Shown here in pieces: positions 20,492-28,770 of a stretch of DNA of 32,020 nt; position 1 is the stretch's first letter, and each line of letters opens with the position of its first letter. Under the pieces are notes generated by a model. The model did not search any database and was not told where the DNA came from. It saw only the letters and a list, made by a program, of their open reading frames with translations. The position numbers were made by a program, and so were the translations under genes. This DNA is from a virus: positions 1 through 32,020 of the IMG/VR virus record IMGVR_UViG_3300022744_000076. One strand, given 5' to 3'.

Positions 20492-21514
20492 ATGTGCGCG
20501 CCAAAAGCTCCGGCCCCCACCCCGCCCAAAGACGTTAGTGCGGCCACAACCGGCACAAACGTCTCTACTGCCATTGCAAATGCCTATTTGCAGAACATGG
20601 ACGAAACGACTGCTGACGGGACGAAGACGTTCAACCAGACGGGAACGGTTCCAATAAAAGATCCATATACCGGGCAGACGTATCAGGTTCCGCGCTTCAG
20701 TGTTACGCAAACCCTTTCCCCGGCGCAGCAGGCAATCAAGGACCAGCATGACAATGCGTCCTATAACCTCGCGGAACTCGGCAACAACCTCTCAGGAACA
20801 CTTGGCCATCAGCTAACTGGAAACTTCCGCCTTGGGAATGAGCCAACGGAAGCGCGCCTGTTCGATCTGGGCCGCAAGCGCCTTGATCCAATGTTCGCGC
20901 AGCGGGACGAGGATTTACGCACGCGGCTTGCCAATCAGGGCATTAAGGCCGGGACTGCCGCCTATGATCGGGAAATGGCGAACCTAGGCCAGCAAGAGAA
21001 CGACGCCTATAACCAGTTGCTTCTGAGCGGTCGCGGGCAGGCATCTCAGGAACTGCTAACGGAAGACAACCAGCGGATCAACCAGATTTCCGCCCTGCTG
21101 AATGGCGGCCAGGTTTCGCAGCCTAACTTCATGACGGGGGCGAGCATCGGGGCAATCCCGACGACAGATAATGCCTCGATCATCGGCAACTACGACAATG
21201 CAAAACTTGCGGCGTGGCAACAAAATCAGGCCGCAATTGGCTCCATGCTTGGTGGCTTGGGGGGGCTGTTTGCCGGTGGTGCCGATAGTGCCTTCAACGG
21301 CATGCTGGCTCTCTCGGACGAACGGGCGAAAACGGACAAGAAGAAGATCGCCGAAACCAAGGACGGCATGGGCATCTATTCGTTCAAATACAAGGGCGAC
21401 AAGAAAACCCAGATTGGCCTCATGGCGCAGGAAGTCGAGAAGAAGAAACCTTCTGCGGTGAAAACCGGGGCCGATGGCCTGATGCGTGTTGATTACGGAA
21501 AGGCGCTGCACTGA
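20492..21514 (+). CDS. Virion protein with C-terminal S74 intramolecular chaperone domain
   Basis: The 340-residue product starts MCAPKAPAPTPPKDVSAATT. A Pro/Ala N-terminus is followed by a helical core (DPMFAQRDEDLRTRLANQGI, NLGQQENDAYNQLLLSGRGQ). The last 70 residues are a peptidase S74-type auto-chaperone: LALSDERAKTDKKKI has the Ser-Lys dyad as S275-x4-K280, followed by YSFKYKGDKKTQIGLMAQEV and a typical end. Such domains usually trimerise tail fibres or endosialidases and then cut themselves off. Here the domain is in an internal-virion-type gene between the acetyltransferase and the lysozyme protein, before the fibre gene. Cleavage is inferred from the dyad. Confidence 0.82.
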   Translation: MCAPKAPAPTPPKDVSAATTGTNVSTAIANAYLQNMDETTADGTKTFNQTGTVPIKDPYTGQTYQVPRFSVTQTLSPAQQAIKDQHDNASYNLAELGNNLSGTLGHQLTGNFRLGNEPTEARLFDLGRKRLDPMFAQRDEDLRTRLANQGIKAGTAAYDREMANLGQQENDAYNQLLLSGRGQASQELLTEDNQRINQISALLNGGQVSQPNFMTGASIGAIPTTDNASIIGNYDNAKLAAWQQNQAAIGSMLGGLGGLFAGGADSAFNGMLALSDERAKTDKKKIAETKDGMGIYSFKYKGDKKTQIGLMAQEVEKKKPSAVKTGADGLMRVDYGKALH

Positions 21515-23109
21515 TGTTTGCACAGGGTTCATTCGTGAATGACGCCAACCTGACGCCAGAGCAGATTGCGCGCAAGCGAGCCATGATTGCCGCTCTCATG
21601 CCGCAATTCGGCAACGCACGGTATGTTGGCGAAGGGCTTGGACAGCTTGCAACCGGAATTGCGATGGGTCGCCAAAATCGCCGCTTGGACAAGCAGGAAC
21701 AGGCTGGGCTTGATCGCGCGAATGACGTTTTTTCGCGCCTGACGGCCAACCCAACCGGGAACGGTGGCTTTTCCGTTCTCGGGCTGGCACCTCAACAGGC
21801 CCCTGCGGATATGGGGCCTGTGAAGATCGACAACGCCCCGACAACCTATGATCCCAAAGCGCCTTGGGCAATCGGCATGGACGCCATGACGGCCATTGGC
21901 AAGACGCCTTCGCCCGCGAACCTTGAGGCAGGGCTTGTGGCGCGCGGCATGTCCCCCGTGGCCGCAAAAGGCTCCGTCATGGCGATGAATGACGAAAGCG
22001 GGCTTAATCCTTCGATCAACGAAAAATCCCCCATTGTTCAGGGATCGCGCGGCGGGTTCGGCCTGAACCAATGGACAGGTGATCGGCGGGTTGCGCTGGA
22101 AAAATACGCGCAGGACACCGGGCGCGATGTGCGTGATCCGCAGGTTCAGCTTGATTTCCAGATGCAGGAACTACAGGGGCCGGAAGCCCGCGCGGGCCAA
22201 TCTGTCATGTCGGCTCAAACGCCGGAAGCAGCTGCGGCAGCGATGACGCGGAATTATCTTCGGCCAGCCGATGTGGAAGGACGGGTTGCGAAATATCAGC
22301 CGCAAATCCCCAGCGAACAGCTTTATGCAGCCCTTGCAAACCCGTGGCTTTCTCAGGAACAGAAGGACGTGATTTCCGGCCTGATTGCCAAGCAGGAAGC
22401 GCAGAACGTGCCGAAAGAGCCGATCAAGGTTGGCGGCGTGTTGCTTGATCCCGTGACGTTCAAGCCGATTTTTGACGGGCGTGATCAGGGGGGTGGCCCT
22501 GACTTCGGGAAAACCCCTATCACCTTCTACGATAACGATGGGAACCCGCGAACCGGGTTCATGGATGCAAACACCGGGAAGATTGTTCCTGCGGAAGTCG
22601 TCGGAGGTGGCGTTGCCGATCCGATGCGATCTGCTGCTGACACATCAAACGCAAGGGCTGTCGGCAAGGCCAGTGGCGAGGCAAAGGCAGCAATCCCCGG
22701 CGCGGGCATGATGATGGATGCTATTTCATCGGAAATCGACGCCCTAAAAAATGATCCCTACCTTGACAGCATGCTTGGCCCGCTTGACAGCCGTAAGTGG
22801 AACTTCACGGCGGATGCGGCGCGGGTTCAAGGCAAGATGGATCAGATCCAATCAGGGGCCTTCCTTCAGGCCCGTCAGCTTCTCAAGGGCGGCGGCGCAA
22901 TCACCGATTACGAAAGCGGAAAGGCTGAGGCGGCGTTCGCAAGGCTTTCGGCGGCGCAAAACTCGGACGACTACAAGGCCGCGCTTGATGACTTCATGAA
23001 ATACGTCCGCATAGGCGTTGATAAATTGCAGGCTCAGGCGGGCATGGCGGGGGCGCAACCCGCAGACAGCGGCCTGTCAGAAGATGAAATGAAGTGGATG
23101 GCCCCCTGA
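21514..23109 (+). CDS. Internal virion protein with phage tail lysozyme domain
   Basis: The 531-residue product starts MFAQGSFVNDANLTPEQIAR; the ATG overlaps the previous stop. After a helical N-terminus, residues about 135-245 contain a lysozyme-like domain: LVARGMSPVAAKGSVMAMND with E-S-G-L-N-P following, RGGFGLNQWTGDRRVALEKY, and LDFQMQELQG. This is the Phage_tail_lysozyme (PF18013) pattern, with the catalytic Glu likely in NDESGLNP. It would locally open peptidoglycan during DNA ejection. The C-terminal half is helical and probably structural. It is followed directly by the next ejection-type gene. Confidence 0.84.
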   Translation: MFAQGSFVNDANLTPEQIARKRAMIAALMPQFGNARYVGEGLGQLATGIAMGRQNRRLDKQEQAGLDRANDVFSRLTANPTGNGGFSVLGLAPQQAPADMGPVKIDNAPTTYDPKAPWAIGMDAMTAIGKTPSPANLEAGLVARGMSPVAAKGSVMAMNDESGLNPSINEKSPIVQGSRGGFGLNQWTGDRRVALEKYAQDTGRDVRDPQVQLDFQMQELQGPEARAGQSVMSAQTPEAAAAAMTRNYLRPADVEGRVAKYQPQIPSEQLYAALANPWLSQEQKDVISGLIAKQEAQNVPKEPIKVGGVLLDPVTFKPIFDGRDQGGGPDFGKTPITFYDNDGNPRTGFMDANTGKIVPAEVVGGGVADPMRSAADTSNARAVGKASGEAKAAIPGAGMMMDAISSEIDALKNDPYLDSMLGPLDSRKWNFTADAARVQGKMDQIQSGAFLQARQLLKGGGAITDYESGKAEAAFARLSAAQNSDDYKAALDDFMKYVRIGVDKLQAQAGMAGAQPADSGLSEDEMKWMAP

Positions 23110-25178
23110 TGGATTACACCGCTCAGCAATTCAAGGACGCCGCCCGCCGGGCCTATCAGGCCGGGGATTATGCCTCAGCCAAGAGCCTGATTGCGCGCGG
23201 GCGGGCGCTTGAGGCCTCGCAGCCTTCTGCTGAAACCGGATCGGCGCTTTCGCCTGAACAGATTGCGTCATTGAAAGCGGCAAAAGCCGGAACGCTAAAG
23301 GTTGATCCGGCTCATCGCGCCCAAGCTGAAGAACTGAACGCCAAGGGCCTAAAGGCCATTGTTGGCGATGAAGGCCGGGTAATGGCAGGGCTTGAAGGAC
23401 ACGCCCAGGGCATCACGCTCGGGCTTAGTGATGAAATTCTTGCCGGGATGGATCACTTCATTGATGGAAAAGACTACAACCAGTCTCTAGCCTTCCGGCG
23501 CGCGCAACTTGCCGCAGCGCGCGACAATCATCCCGGCTATGCCTATGGCGGTGAATTGATTGGAGCGGTTGTTTCCCCAATCAATAAGATCTCGGCCCCA
23601 TTCAAGGTGGCTGAAGGGGCTGGCGTTGCCGCGCGCATTGCCCCAGAGGCGGCGAATGCTGCGCTTCAGGGCGGTCTTTACAGCTTCAATGCTGCGGATG
23701 GTGGTGCAGGTAAGCGGGCGGAAAGCGCGGCCTACGGGGCTGGTATTTCTGGGCTTATTGGTGGAGCGCTCCCCGTGGCTGGTAAAGTAGCGGGCTTTGC
23801 GAAAGATCACCTCGTAAAGAACCCGGCGCTTGCGGTTTCCGGGGTAAGGAATGACACGGTTGCGCGGAATTACGTCGCGGATGTTCTGGCCAAATCAGGG
23901 AAAAGCGCCGACGAAGTTGACGCGGCTGTGGCAAGGGCCGCTGCGAACGGGCAACCTGAATATACCGTTGCGGATGCTATCGGGAAGGAAGGTGGGCGGG
24001 CGCTAGGGGCGCTTTCCCGCGCCCCGGGTAATGCACGAGACAAGATCGCGCAAGCCCTCTGGGACAGACAGACAGAACAGGCCAGCCGGATCGGCGGCTT
24101 CATTGGGGAAGCCTTCGGGGCGGATGGCACGAAGAAGGCCATGCGGAAGGCCGAAGAGGCGGTGAGAAAGGCAGAGGCAAATGTGAACTACGGGGCCGCT
24201 GGAAGCATGGCGGCTCCTGTTGACGTTCGCGGCGCTCTCGCCACCATTGATGAACGCCTGAAGCCGATGCGGGGCATGGGCGTTGCTGATGATGGGATTG
24301 CCGCGAAGCTGGCGAAATATCGCAGCAGGCTTGCGGCGGCAAATCCGAAAAAGCCAAACACGTCAGTCGAACTGTCCGACTTCAACCGTGTTTTGGGGGT
24401 GAAAAGGGAAATCGGCGACGAGATCGGGGCAGCGGTTCGCGCTGGCCGCAATTATGAGGCTTCAGAACTCGGGAAACTGAAGGCCGCTCTTGATTCCGCT
24501 CTTGAAGATGCAAGCCCCGGCTATCGCAAGGCAAATGACGACTTTGCTGCGGCGTCTCGCGTCATTGATCAGTTCGACGAGGGTTCCAATGCCGCCAGAA
24601 CCGGGGTTCGATTTCAGGACACGATTGATCACTTCGGCGGGTTGAACGCGCCACAACAGGACGCGTTCAGAACCGGATATGCGGACGCAATTCTTGGCAA
24701 GGTTGAAGGAAAAGACATCGGTGTAAATGCGACGCGCAATTTGACAGGCGAAAAGCGCGCGGCTGAAATCGCAGCAATGGATAAAACCGGCAATCTGAAT
24801 GATCGGATCGCCCGCGAAGCCGATATGTTCAGAACGCACAGCGTGGCTACCGGGGGTGCGGCAACAGCGGAGAGGTTGAGCGATGACGCCGTTCTTTCGG
24901 CAAGCCTGTCGTTCGCTGGCGATCTGGCGTCTGGGAATTACAAGGCGCTGGCGCTCAGGGCGGCGGGCAAATTCGTTGCCGCAGGGACAGGCCAGAATGA
25001 CGCGACGAAAGCAGAAATCGCCCGCATCTTGATGGGAAGCGACATCAAGACTGCGATCCAAGAGGCAAGAGCCATGAATATCGCCAAAAACGAAAAGGCG
25101 GCGATTATCAGGGATATTCTCAACCGGGCGCTTATGCCTGTGAAAGCCGGTGCTGCTTCTTCATATACGTCACGCTGA
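23109..25178 (+). CDS. Large internal virion/ejection protein
   Basis: The ATG at 23109 overlaps the previous stop (TGATG), so the start is set there rather than further upstream. The 689-residue product starts MDYTAQQFKDAARRAYQAGD, then a TPR-like helix. The middle section has small-residue-rich, possibly membrane-active stretches (AYGGELIGAVVSPINK, YGAGISGLIGGALPVAGKVA) as in ejection proteins that form a channel. The rest is Ala/Lys/Glu-rich helix. It fits the last of the internal/ejection proteins in podoviruses. The exact family is not recognised, and the end overlaps the leftward gene 25170-25370 by 9 bp. Confidence 0.72.
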   Translation: MDYTAQQFKDAARRAYQAGDYASAKSLIARGRALEASQPSAETGSALSPEQIASLKAAKAGTLKVDPAHRAQAEELNAKGLKAIVGDEGRVMAGLEGHAQGITLGLSDEILAGMDHFIDGKDYNQSLAFRRAQLAAARDNHPGYAYGGELIGAVVSPINKISAPFKVAEGAGVAARIAPEAANAALQGGLYSFNAADGGAGKRAESAAYGAGISGLIGGALPVAGKVAGFAKDHLVKNPALAVSGVRNDTVARNYVADVLAKSGKSADEVDAAVARAAANGQPEYTVADAIGKEGGRALGALSRAPGNARDKIAQALWDRQTEQASRIGGFIGEAFGADGTKKAMRKAEEAVRKAEANVNYGAAGSMAAPVDVRGALATIDERLKPMRGMGVADDGIAAKLAKYRSRLAAANPKKPNTSVELSDFNRVLGVKREIGDEIGAAVRAGRNYEASELGKLKAALDSALEDASPGYRKANDDFAAASRVIDQFDEGSNAARTGVRFQDTIDHFGGLNAPQQDAFRTGYADAILGKVEGKDIGVNATRNLTGEKRAAEIAAMDKTGNLNDRIAREADMFRTHSVATGGAATAERLSDDAVLSASLSFAGDLASGNYKALALRAAGKFVAAGTGQNDATKAEIARILMGSDIKTAIQEARAMNIAKNEKAAIIRDILNRALMPVKAGAASSYTSR

Positions 25179-25370
25179 CCACTCGCGGTAAAGCAAGCCA
25201 GCAGAAATCAACATCGGGAACAAAATCCCGAACAGAGAAAGGCCAGACGGTTTTTCGCCAGCCCTGTCTGCGCTTCGCAATGACATCGTGAAGCACATGA
25301 ATACGACTTGGCCCAGAAACACGCCTGCGGCCACGTCGAGAATTCGAACGTGAAGAAAATCGGTTGTCAT
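25170..25370 (-). CDS. Small leftward membrane protein inserted in the late region
   Basis: The 66-residue product starts MTTDFLHVRILDVAAGVFLG. It has two hydrophobic segments (about 11-30, containing VFLGQVVFMCF, and 45-60, containing GILFPMLISAGLLY) around a polar, basic loop (RSADRAGEKPSG). On the minus strand GGAGG lies about 11-12 nt upstream of the ATG at 25370. It is the only leftward gene in the late operon and its stop overlaps the ejection gene end. This gene-within-operon arrangement is typical of a moron, perhaps expressed from the prophage, but the promoter is not clear. Function unknown. Confidence 0.65.
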   Translation of the reverse strand: MTTDFLHVRILDVAAGVFLGQVVFMCFTMSLRSADRAGEKPSGLSLFGILFPMLISAGLLYREWSA

Positions 25371-25437
25371 TCGCTAAAATAACCTCCATCCGGGGCCGCA
25401 ATGATACCCCGATCATGGAATTGCGCAAAGCCAAAAC

Positions 25438-25466
25438 AGAACGCCTTCGGGCGTTCTTTTCTTTTC
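25438..25466 (+). terminator. Terminator before the tail fibre gene
   Basis: AGAACGCC (25438-25445), TTCG, GGCGTTCT (25450-25457) form an 8-bp stem with a tetraloop, followed by TTTCTTTTC. It ends the upstream transcript just before the tail fibre gene, so the fibre/lysis section may have a separate promoter or read-through. With AAAA upstream of the stem it could also work for the minus strand. Confidence 0.78.
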
Positions 25467-25482
25467 AATGAGGGGAAGTCCA

Positions 25483-26337
25483 GTGCCAAGAGACGGAAGC
25501 GGGGTATATTCCCGGCCAGCGGGAACGGTTGCCACGTCAGGCACGGCTATCGAGTCCGCGAAATACAACACATTCACGGCGGACGTTGAAGCCGATCTTA
25601 ACGCGGCAAGGCCGATCAGTTCCGGCGGGACGGGCGCAACGAGCGCTTCCGGCGCGCGCACGGCCTTGGGGCTTGCCATTGGAACCAACGTGCAGGCCTA
25701 TGACGCCACGCTGCAAAGCCTGTCGGCGCTTGGAACCGTCGCGGACAAGTATGCCTATACAACCGGCGTTGACACATGGGCCGAAGGCACGATCACGGCA
25801 TTCGCCAGGACAATTCTTGACGACGCCGACGCCGCAACGGTTCGCGCCACGATTGGCGCTCAGGCATCAGATCAAGACTTGACGGATTTGGCAGGAATTT
25901 CCGGCGTCGACGGTGATATTATCGTTCGCAGCGGCGGGGCATGGACGCGCCTTGCGAAAGGAACGGCGCTGCAAGTCCTGCGCATGAATGCTGGGGCGAC
26001 GGCTCAGGAGTATGCAGACCCGCCCCCAATCTGTCGCGCGTGGGTGAACTTCAACGGCACCGGGACTGTAGCGATCAGGGCTTCCAGCAACGTTTCTTCT
26101 ATCACTGACAATGGCGTCGGCGACTATACCATAAATTTCACCAACGCCATGGCAGACACGAATTATTCCGTGGTGACTACAATCGGCAGGCAGGACGTGA
26201 ACTTCAAGGCCGGGACGCTTGGAACCGCATCGGGGCGGACTGGTTACGCAACTGGTTCATTCCGTGGCCAAGTTTGCCTAGGGAACAACGCAGCAGCAGC
26301 AGACGCCGATGATATCAGCGTCGTCATTTTCAGGTGA
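25483..26337 (+). CDS. Tail fibre protein
   Basis: GTG at 25483 with AGGGG 7 nt upstream gives [20 protein letters not shown], the canonical N-terminus of tail fibres in many proteobacterial phages (P-x-D-G-S-G-x-Y); the ATG at 25468 is less likely. [20 protein letters not shown] and two [17 protein letters not shown]-type repeats follow, common in tail fibres. The C-terminal domain [20 protein letters not shown] and [14 protein letters not shown] is a shared fibre tip. It is 284 residues, short, and probably a trimer. It would bind the host receptor; specificity is not readable. Confidence 0.88.
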   Translation: MPRDGSGVYSRPAGTVATSGTAIESAKYNTFTADVEADLNAARPISSGGTGATSASGARTALGLAIGTNVQAYDATLQSLSALGTVADKYAYTTGVDTWAEGTITAFARTILDDADAATVRATIGAQASDQDLTDLAGISGVDGDIIVRSGGAWTRLAKGTALQVLRMNAGATAQEYADPPPICRAWVNFNGTGTVAIRASSNVSSITDNGVGDYTINFTNAMADTNYSVVTTIGRQDVNFKAGTLGTASGRTGYATGSFRGQVCLGNNAAAADADDISVVIFR

Positions 26338-26342
26338 TTGAA

Positions 26343-26795
26343 ATGAGCGTCATCGTCTACCGAAACCCCGATGGGGGGCTTTGCGTTGTCTACCCAAGCC
26401 CGTTTTGCGAACTCTCCATAGAGGAAATCGCGGCGAAAGACGTCCCAGAAGGGTGCATGTGGCAGATCGCTCCTGACAGGCCGTCACGGGATCATGACTG
26501 GAACGGAACGGATTGGATTTATGCCCCGCCCGATCCATCGATTGCCATTGAAGCCGCCCGCGCCCAAATGAAATGCAGCCGCTTCCAGGCCCGTGCAGCC
26601 CTTTTGCAGGCTGGGCTTCTTTCAACAGTTGAAGCGGCAATCGCGCAGGCCGATCCCATCACGCAGATGGCGTGGACGGACGCTGTGGAGTTTCGACGGA
26701 ACAGCCCGACAATCTCCGCTCTGGCTCAATCCTTGAGCCTGTCGGATCAGCAACTTGATGATCTGTTTACCTCGGCGATGGCAATCGAGGCGTGA
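26343..26795 (+). CDS. Tail fibre-associated or assembly-like protein (150 aa)
   Basis: The ATG at 26343 lies 5 nt after the fibre stop (a GTG at 26334 overlapping it is an alternative). The product starts MSVIVYRNPDGGLCVVYPSP with DWNGTDWIYAPPDPSI, then ARAQMKCSRFQARAALLQAG and AQADPITQMAWTDAVEFRRN. The C-terminal half (RFQARAAL...W) resembles a domain I recall next to tail fibres in similar phages. It probably helps fibre folding or attachment. The assignment is inferred from position and that pattern. Confidence 0.72.
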   Translation: MSVIVYRNPDGGLCVVYPSPFCELSIEEIAAKDVPEGCMWQIAPDRPSRDHDWNGTDWIYAPPDPSIAIEAARAQMKCSRFQARAALLQAGLLSTVEAAIAQADPITQMAWTDAVEFRRNSPTISALAQSLSLSDQQLDDLFTSAMAIEA

Positions 26796-26796
26796 A

Positions 26797-27120
26797 ATGA
26801 ACCAGGAAGATCAAAAGCTCATTTCAACCGCCCTCGATACGGTATTCGGGGGCCTGTTCACTACCATATTTTCCGCTTCAATGGGTCGTCTGATGTGGCA
26901 CGCAAGGGAAGTCAGGCAGGGGCGCAGAAAATTCCTGTCAGTCGAAATCCTCTGGGACGTTCCAATTGCGATTGGAATGGCAATCGTGGCTGAAGGGATT
27001 GGGGCCTATTTCGAGTTTTCCCGGCCCATCACGTCGGCCCTTGTTGCCGTCTGCGCATATCTCGGCCCGCGCGGCTTTGAAGTCTGGGCGGAACGCATTC
27101 TATCTGGGCGGGAAAAATAG
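26797..27120 (+). CDS. Holin (LydA/phage_holin_3_3-like)
   Basis: The ATG at 26797 gives a 107-residue protein starting MNQEDQKLISTALDTVFGGL. It has three hydrophobic segments at about residues 15-32, 50-67 and 75-92 (IPIAIGMAIV-type and ALVAVCAYLGP), a charged tail ending REK, and the pattern of phage holin family 3. It would permeabilise the inner membrane to time lysis. It directly precedes the endolysin, as in a standard lysis cassette. Confidence 0.82.
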   Translation: MNQEDQKLISTALDTVFGGLFTTIFSASMGRLMWHAREVRQGRRKFLSVEILWDVPIAIGMAIVAEGIGAYFEFSRPITSALVAVCAYLGPRGFEVWAERILSGREK

Positions 27121-27122
27121 AC

Positions 27123-27596
27123 ATGGGCTTTCAATTCGGCGCGCGCAGCCTCACCAACATGGCGGGGCTGCACCCTGATATTGCATCCGTCGTGCGGCGG
27201 GCGCTGACGCTCACAACGCAAGATTTCGGCATTGCCGCAAAGGCAACGCGCACGGCGGAAGAACAGCACAAGCTATTCCTCGCCGGGGTGTCTCAGAAGG
27301 ACGGCTACAAGCACAAATCGAACCACCAACTGCATGCGGACGGCTATGGATATGCGGTTGATCTGACGCCGTTTATTAACGGCAAGTTCGACGTGAACAA
27401 CGAAGAGGCGCAATACCCTATCGCCGCTGCCATGTCTCTAGCGGCGGGCGATCTGGGCGTCAAGGTGACGTGGGGCGGCAATTGGCTTGAGCCGCTTTCC
27501 GGGCGAACGGTGGCCGACATGAAGGCTTCTGTCGCGCGATACAAGGCCAAACACCCGGGGCCTGATTTCATCGACTTGCCCCATTTCCAACTCTGA
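27123..27596 (+). CDS. M15-family endolysin (D-Ala-D-Ala carboxypeptidase/peptidase type)
   Basis: The 157-residue single-domain enzyme starts MGFQFGARSLTNMAGLHPDI. Zinc ligands appear in SNHQLHADGYGYAVD (H68 and D80) and in DLPHFQL at the C-terminus (H154). VTWGGNW is the usual M15C motif preceding the last ligand. There is no signal peptide, so it depends on the holin. It cleaves the peptide part of peptidoglycan (family knowledge). It follows the holin and is followed by a second holin-like gene and the spanins. Confidence 0.92.
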   Translation: MGFQFGARSLTNMAGLHPDIASVVRRALTLTTQDFGIAAKATRTAEEQHKLFLAGVSQKDGYKHKSNHQLHADGYGYAVDLTPFINGKFDVNNEEAQYPIAAAMSLAAGDLGVKVTWGGNWLEPLSGRTVADMKASVARYKAKHPGPDFIDLPHFQL

Positions 27597-27607
27597 AAGG
27601 GAAAACC

Positions 27608-27787
27608 ATGAAGGGCTATAGGACTATCATCGTTAACGCTCTCATCGCTGCGGCCACCGGCGCGCTGCAATATGGCGCAGGCGTCAACTGGATCGAGGCC
27701 GTCGGCCCGACGTGGTCCGCGCTGATCATCACCGGGATCAACGTCGCGCTGCGCCTGATCACCACGACGCCCGTTGGCAAGGCATGA
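27608..27787 (+). CDS. Small membrane protein of lysis cassette (59 aa)
   Basis: The ATG at 27608 gives MKGYRTIIVNALIAAATGAL and WSALIITGINVALRLITTTP, with two probable membrane segments and the pattern (short N-terminus, M-K-G-Y-R-T, then R-L-x-T-T-T-P-V-G-K near the end) that I recall as a small holin-associated protein in such phages. It may be a pinholin/antiholin or a spanin accessory. The stop overlaps the next ATG (ATGA). Confidence 0.75.
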   Translation: MKGYRTIIVNALIAAATGALQYGAGVNWIEAVGPTWSALIITGINVALRLITTTPVGKA

Positions 27788-28026
27788 TCGCCGCGCTTCT
27801 GGGCTTCATCGCCCGCGTTCTCAGCCCCCTGTTGCCGCTTCTGACGGCATGGGGGGCGGGCAAGCGTGATCAGGCGCTGGTCGATGAAAGCAACGATCTG
27901 GCGGGCTACAAAGCCACGCGGGAAAGGATGGACAATGCGCGCGAGGATAAAAAGGACGCTGACACTGCCGCTCTTGCTCGGGCTGCTCGTGAGCGGATGC
28001 GTGAACGGCTCAGGGATCAGCGATAG
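27784..28026 (+). CDS. i-spanin (Rz-like)
   Basis: The 80-residue product starts MIAALLGFIARVLSPLLPLL, an N-terminal membrane anchor. A charged, highly helical periplasmic part follows (GAGKRDQALVDESNDLAGYK, then ATRERMDNAREDKKDADTAA). That is the layout of an inner-membrane spanin. The o-spanin gene 27935-28153 is nested in another frame at its 3' end, as for Rz/Rz1. The pair links the two membranes and disrupts the outer one in the last lysis step. Confidence 0.85.
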   Translation: MIAALLGFIARVLSPLLPLLTAWGAGKRDQALVDESNDLAGYKATRERMDNAREDKKDADTAALARAARERMRERLRDQR

Positions 28027-28153
28027 TGCGATCTGCGACGGCACCCGTCAGGCGCGGGCGGAACACGCGGCGGCTCTGGCGCAGTCTGCGGATGATCGGG
28101 CCGTGGTTACGGGCGCGGCGCTGATCGACCTGATCGACGCGGGGTGCCGATGA
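27935..28153 (+). CDS. o-spanin lipoprotein (Rz1-like), overlapping i-spanin
   Basis: Start ATG at 27935, inside the i-spanin gene but in another frame (92-bp overlap). The product is 72 residues: MRARIKRTLTLPLLLGLLVS then GC, with lipobox LVSGC and Cys22 as the lipid site. The mature part, VNGSGISDSAICDGTR onward, is short and rich in Ala and Asp. It is a textbook outer-membrane spanin subunit. The stop overlaps the next ATG (ATGA). Confidence 0.85.
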   Translation: MRARIKRTLTLPLLLGLLVSGCVNGSGISDSAICDGTRQARAEHAAALAQSADDRAVVTGAALIDLIDAGCR

Positions 28154-28554
28154 TCCGCATCGCCCTTGCCTTCGTCCTGATCGCCAGCGCCGCTCAAGCC
28201 GGGCCGATCCTGCGCGTCATTGACGGGGATACATACATCATCGCCGCGCCGTGGCTGCCGCCTGAACTGGGCAAGACCTTGAGCCTGCGGGTGCTGGGGA
28301 TCGACACGCCGGAACACGGGCGCAAGGCCAAGTGCCCCGAGGAAGCGGCGCTGGCCGACAAGGCAACGACTGCCGCGAAAGCGTGGATCGCGACGGCAAA
28401 GACCGTCACCGTCACCCTTCGGCATTGGGACAAATACGGCGGGCGCGTTGACGGGACAGTGATCCTGGACGGCCAGTCGATCGGCGACAGGCTGATCAAG
28501 GCCGGTCTGGCGCGGCGCTATGACGGCGGCGCGAAACAGTCATGGTGCAGATAG
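28150..28554 (+). CDS. Secreted staphylococcal-nuclease-type (SNase/TNase) protein
   Basis: The ATG overlaps the o-spanin stop. A Sec-type signal peptide MIRIALAFVLIASAAQA precedes a predicted cleavage after residue 17. The SNase core is RVIDGDT (22-28), RVLGIDTPE with R47, D52 and E55 at the same spacing as R35, D40 and E43 of staphylococcal nuclease, and KYGGRVDG around R99. All key residues appear present. The enzyme would cut DNA or RNA in the periplasm or outside. Placed straight after the spanins, it could degrade released host DNA, or protect a lysogen; which is unknown. Confidence 0.85.
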   Translation: MIRIALAFVLIASAAQAGPILRVIDGDTYIIAAPWLPPELGKTLSLRVLGIDTPEHGRKAKCPEEAALADKATTAAKAWIATAKTVTVTLRHWDKYGGRVDGTVILDGQSIGDRLIKAGLARRYDGGAKQSWCR

Positions 28555-28646
28555 ATATAGCCGTTCACCACGCCTCTGAGCGCCGCCATGCGTGGGTCGA
28601 TGCTGCGGCGAAGCGGCCCCGGATTGATCGCCGGGGCCGCGATTGA
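28545..28646 (+). pseudogene. Possible short or truncated gene after the nuclease
   Basis: A GTG at 28545 opens 33 codons: MQIDIAVHHASERRHAWVDA then AAKRPRIDRRGRD. It overlaps the nuclease stop by 10 nt, and the start resembles the beginning of a longer protein (V-x-I-D-I-A-V-H-H). It ends inside the hairpin 28613-28640. It may be the remnant of a cut gene, or noise. Confidence 0.25.
28613..28640. terminator. Strong stem-loop between convergent operons
   Basis: GCGGCCCCGG (28613-28622), an 8-nt loop, CCGGGGCCGC (28631-28640): a 10-bp perfect GC stem. The 11-nt GATTGATCGCC segment recurs (28622-28632 and 28641-28651). It sits in the 216-bp gap between the rightward late region and the leftward accessory operon, a fitting place for a bidirectional terminator, but no T-run follows on either side. 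Confidence 0.5.
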
Positions 28647-28770
28647 TCGCCAGTTCATTGAACCGCGTAATGGTCCAAAATATAGGCGACCTTATCCAGT
28701 GGCGTCTTTACTAGATCGTCAGTCATTTGGGTTCATCGGTTATGGGGCTAGGTAAATCTCCTATACTGGG

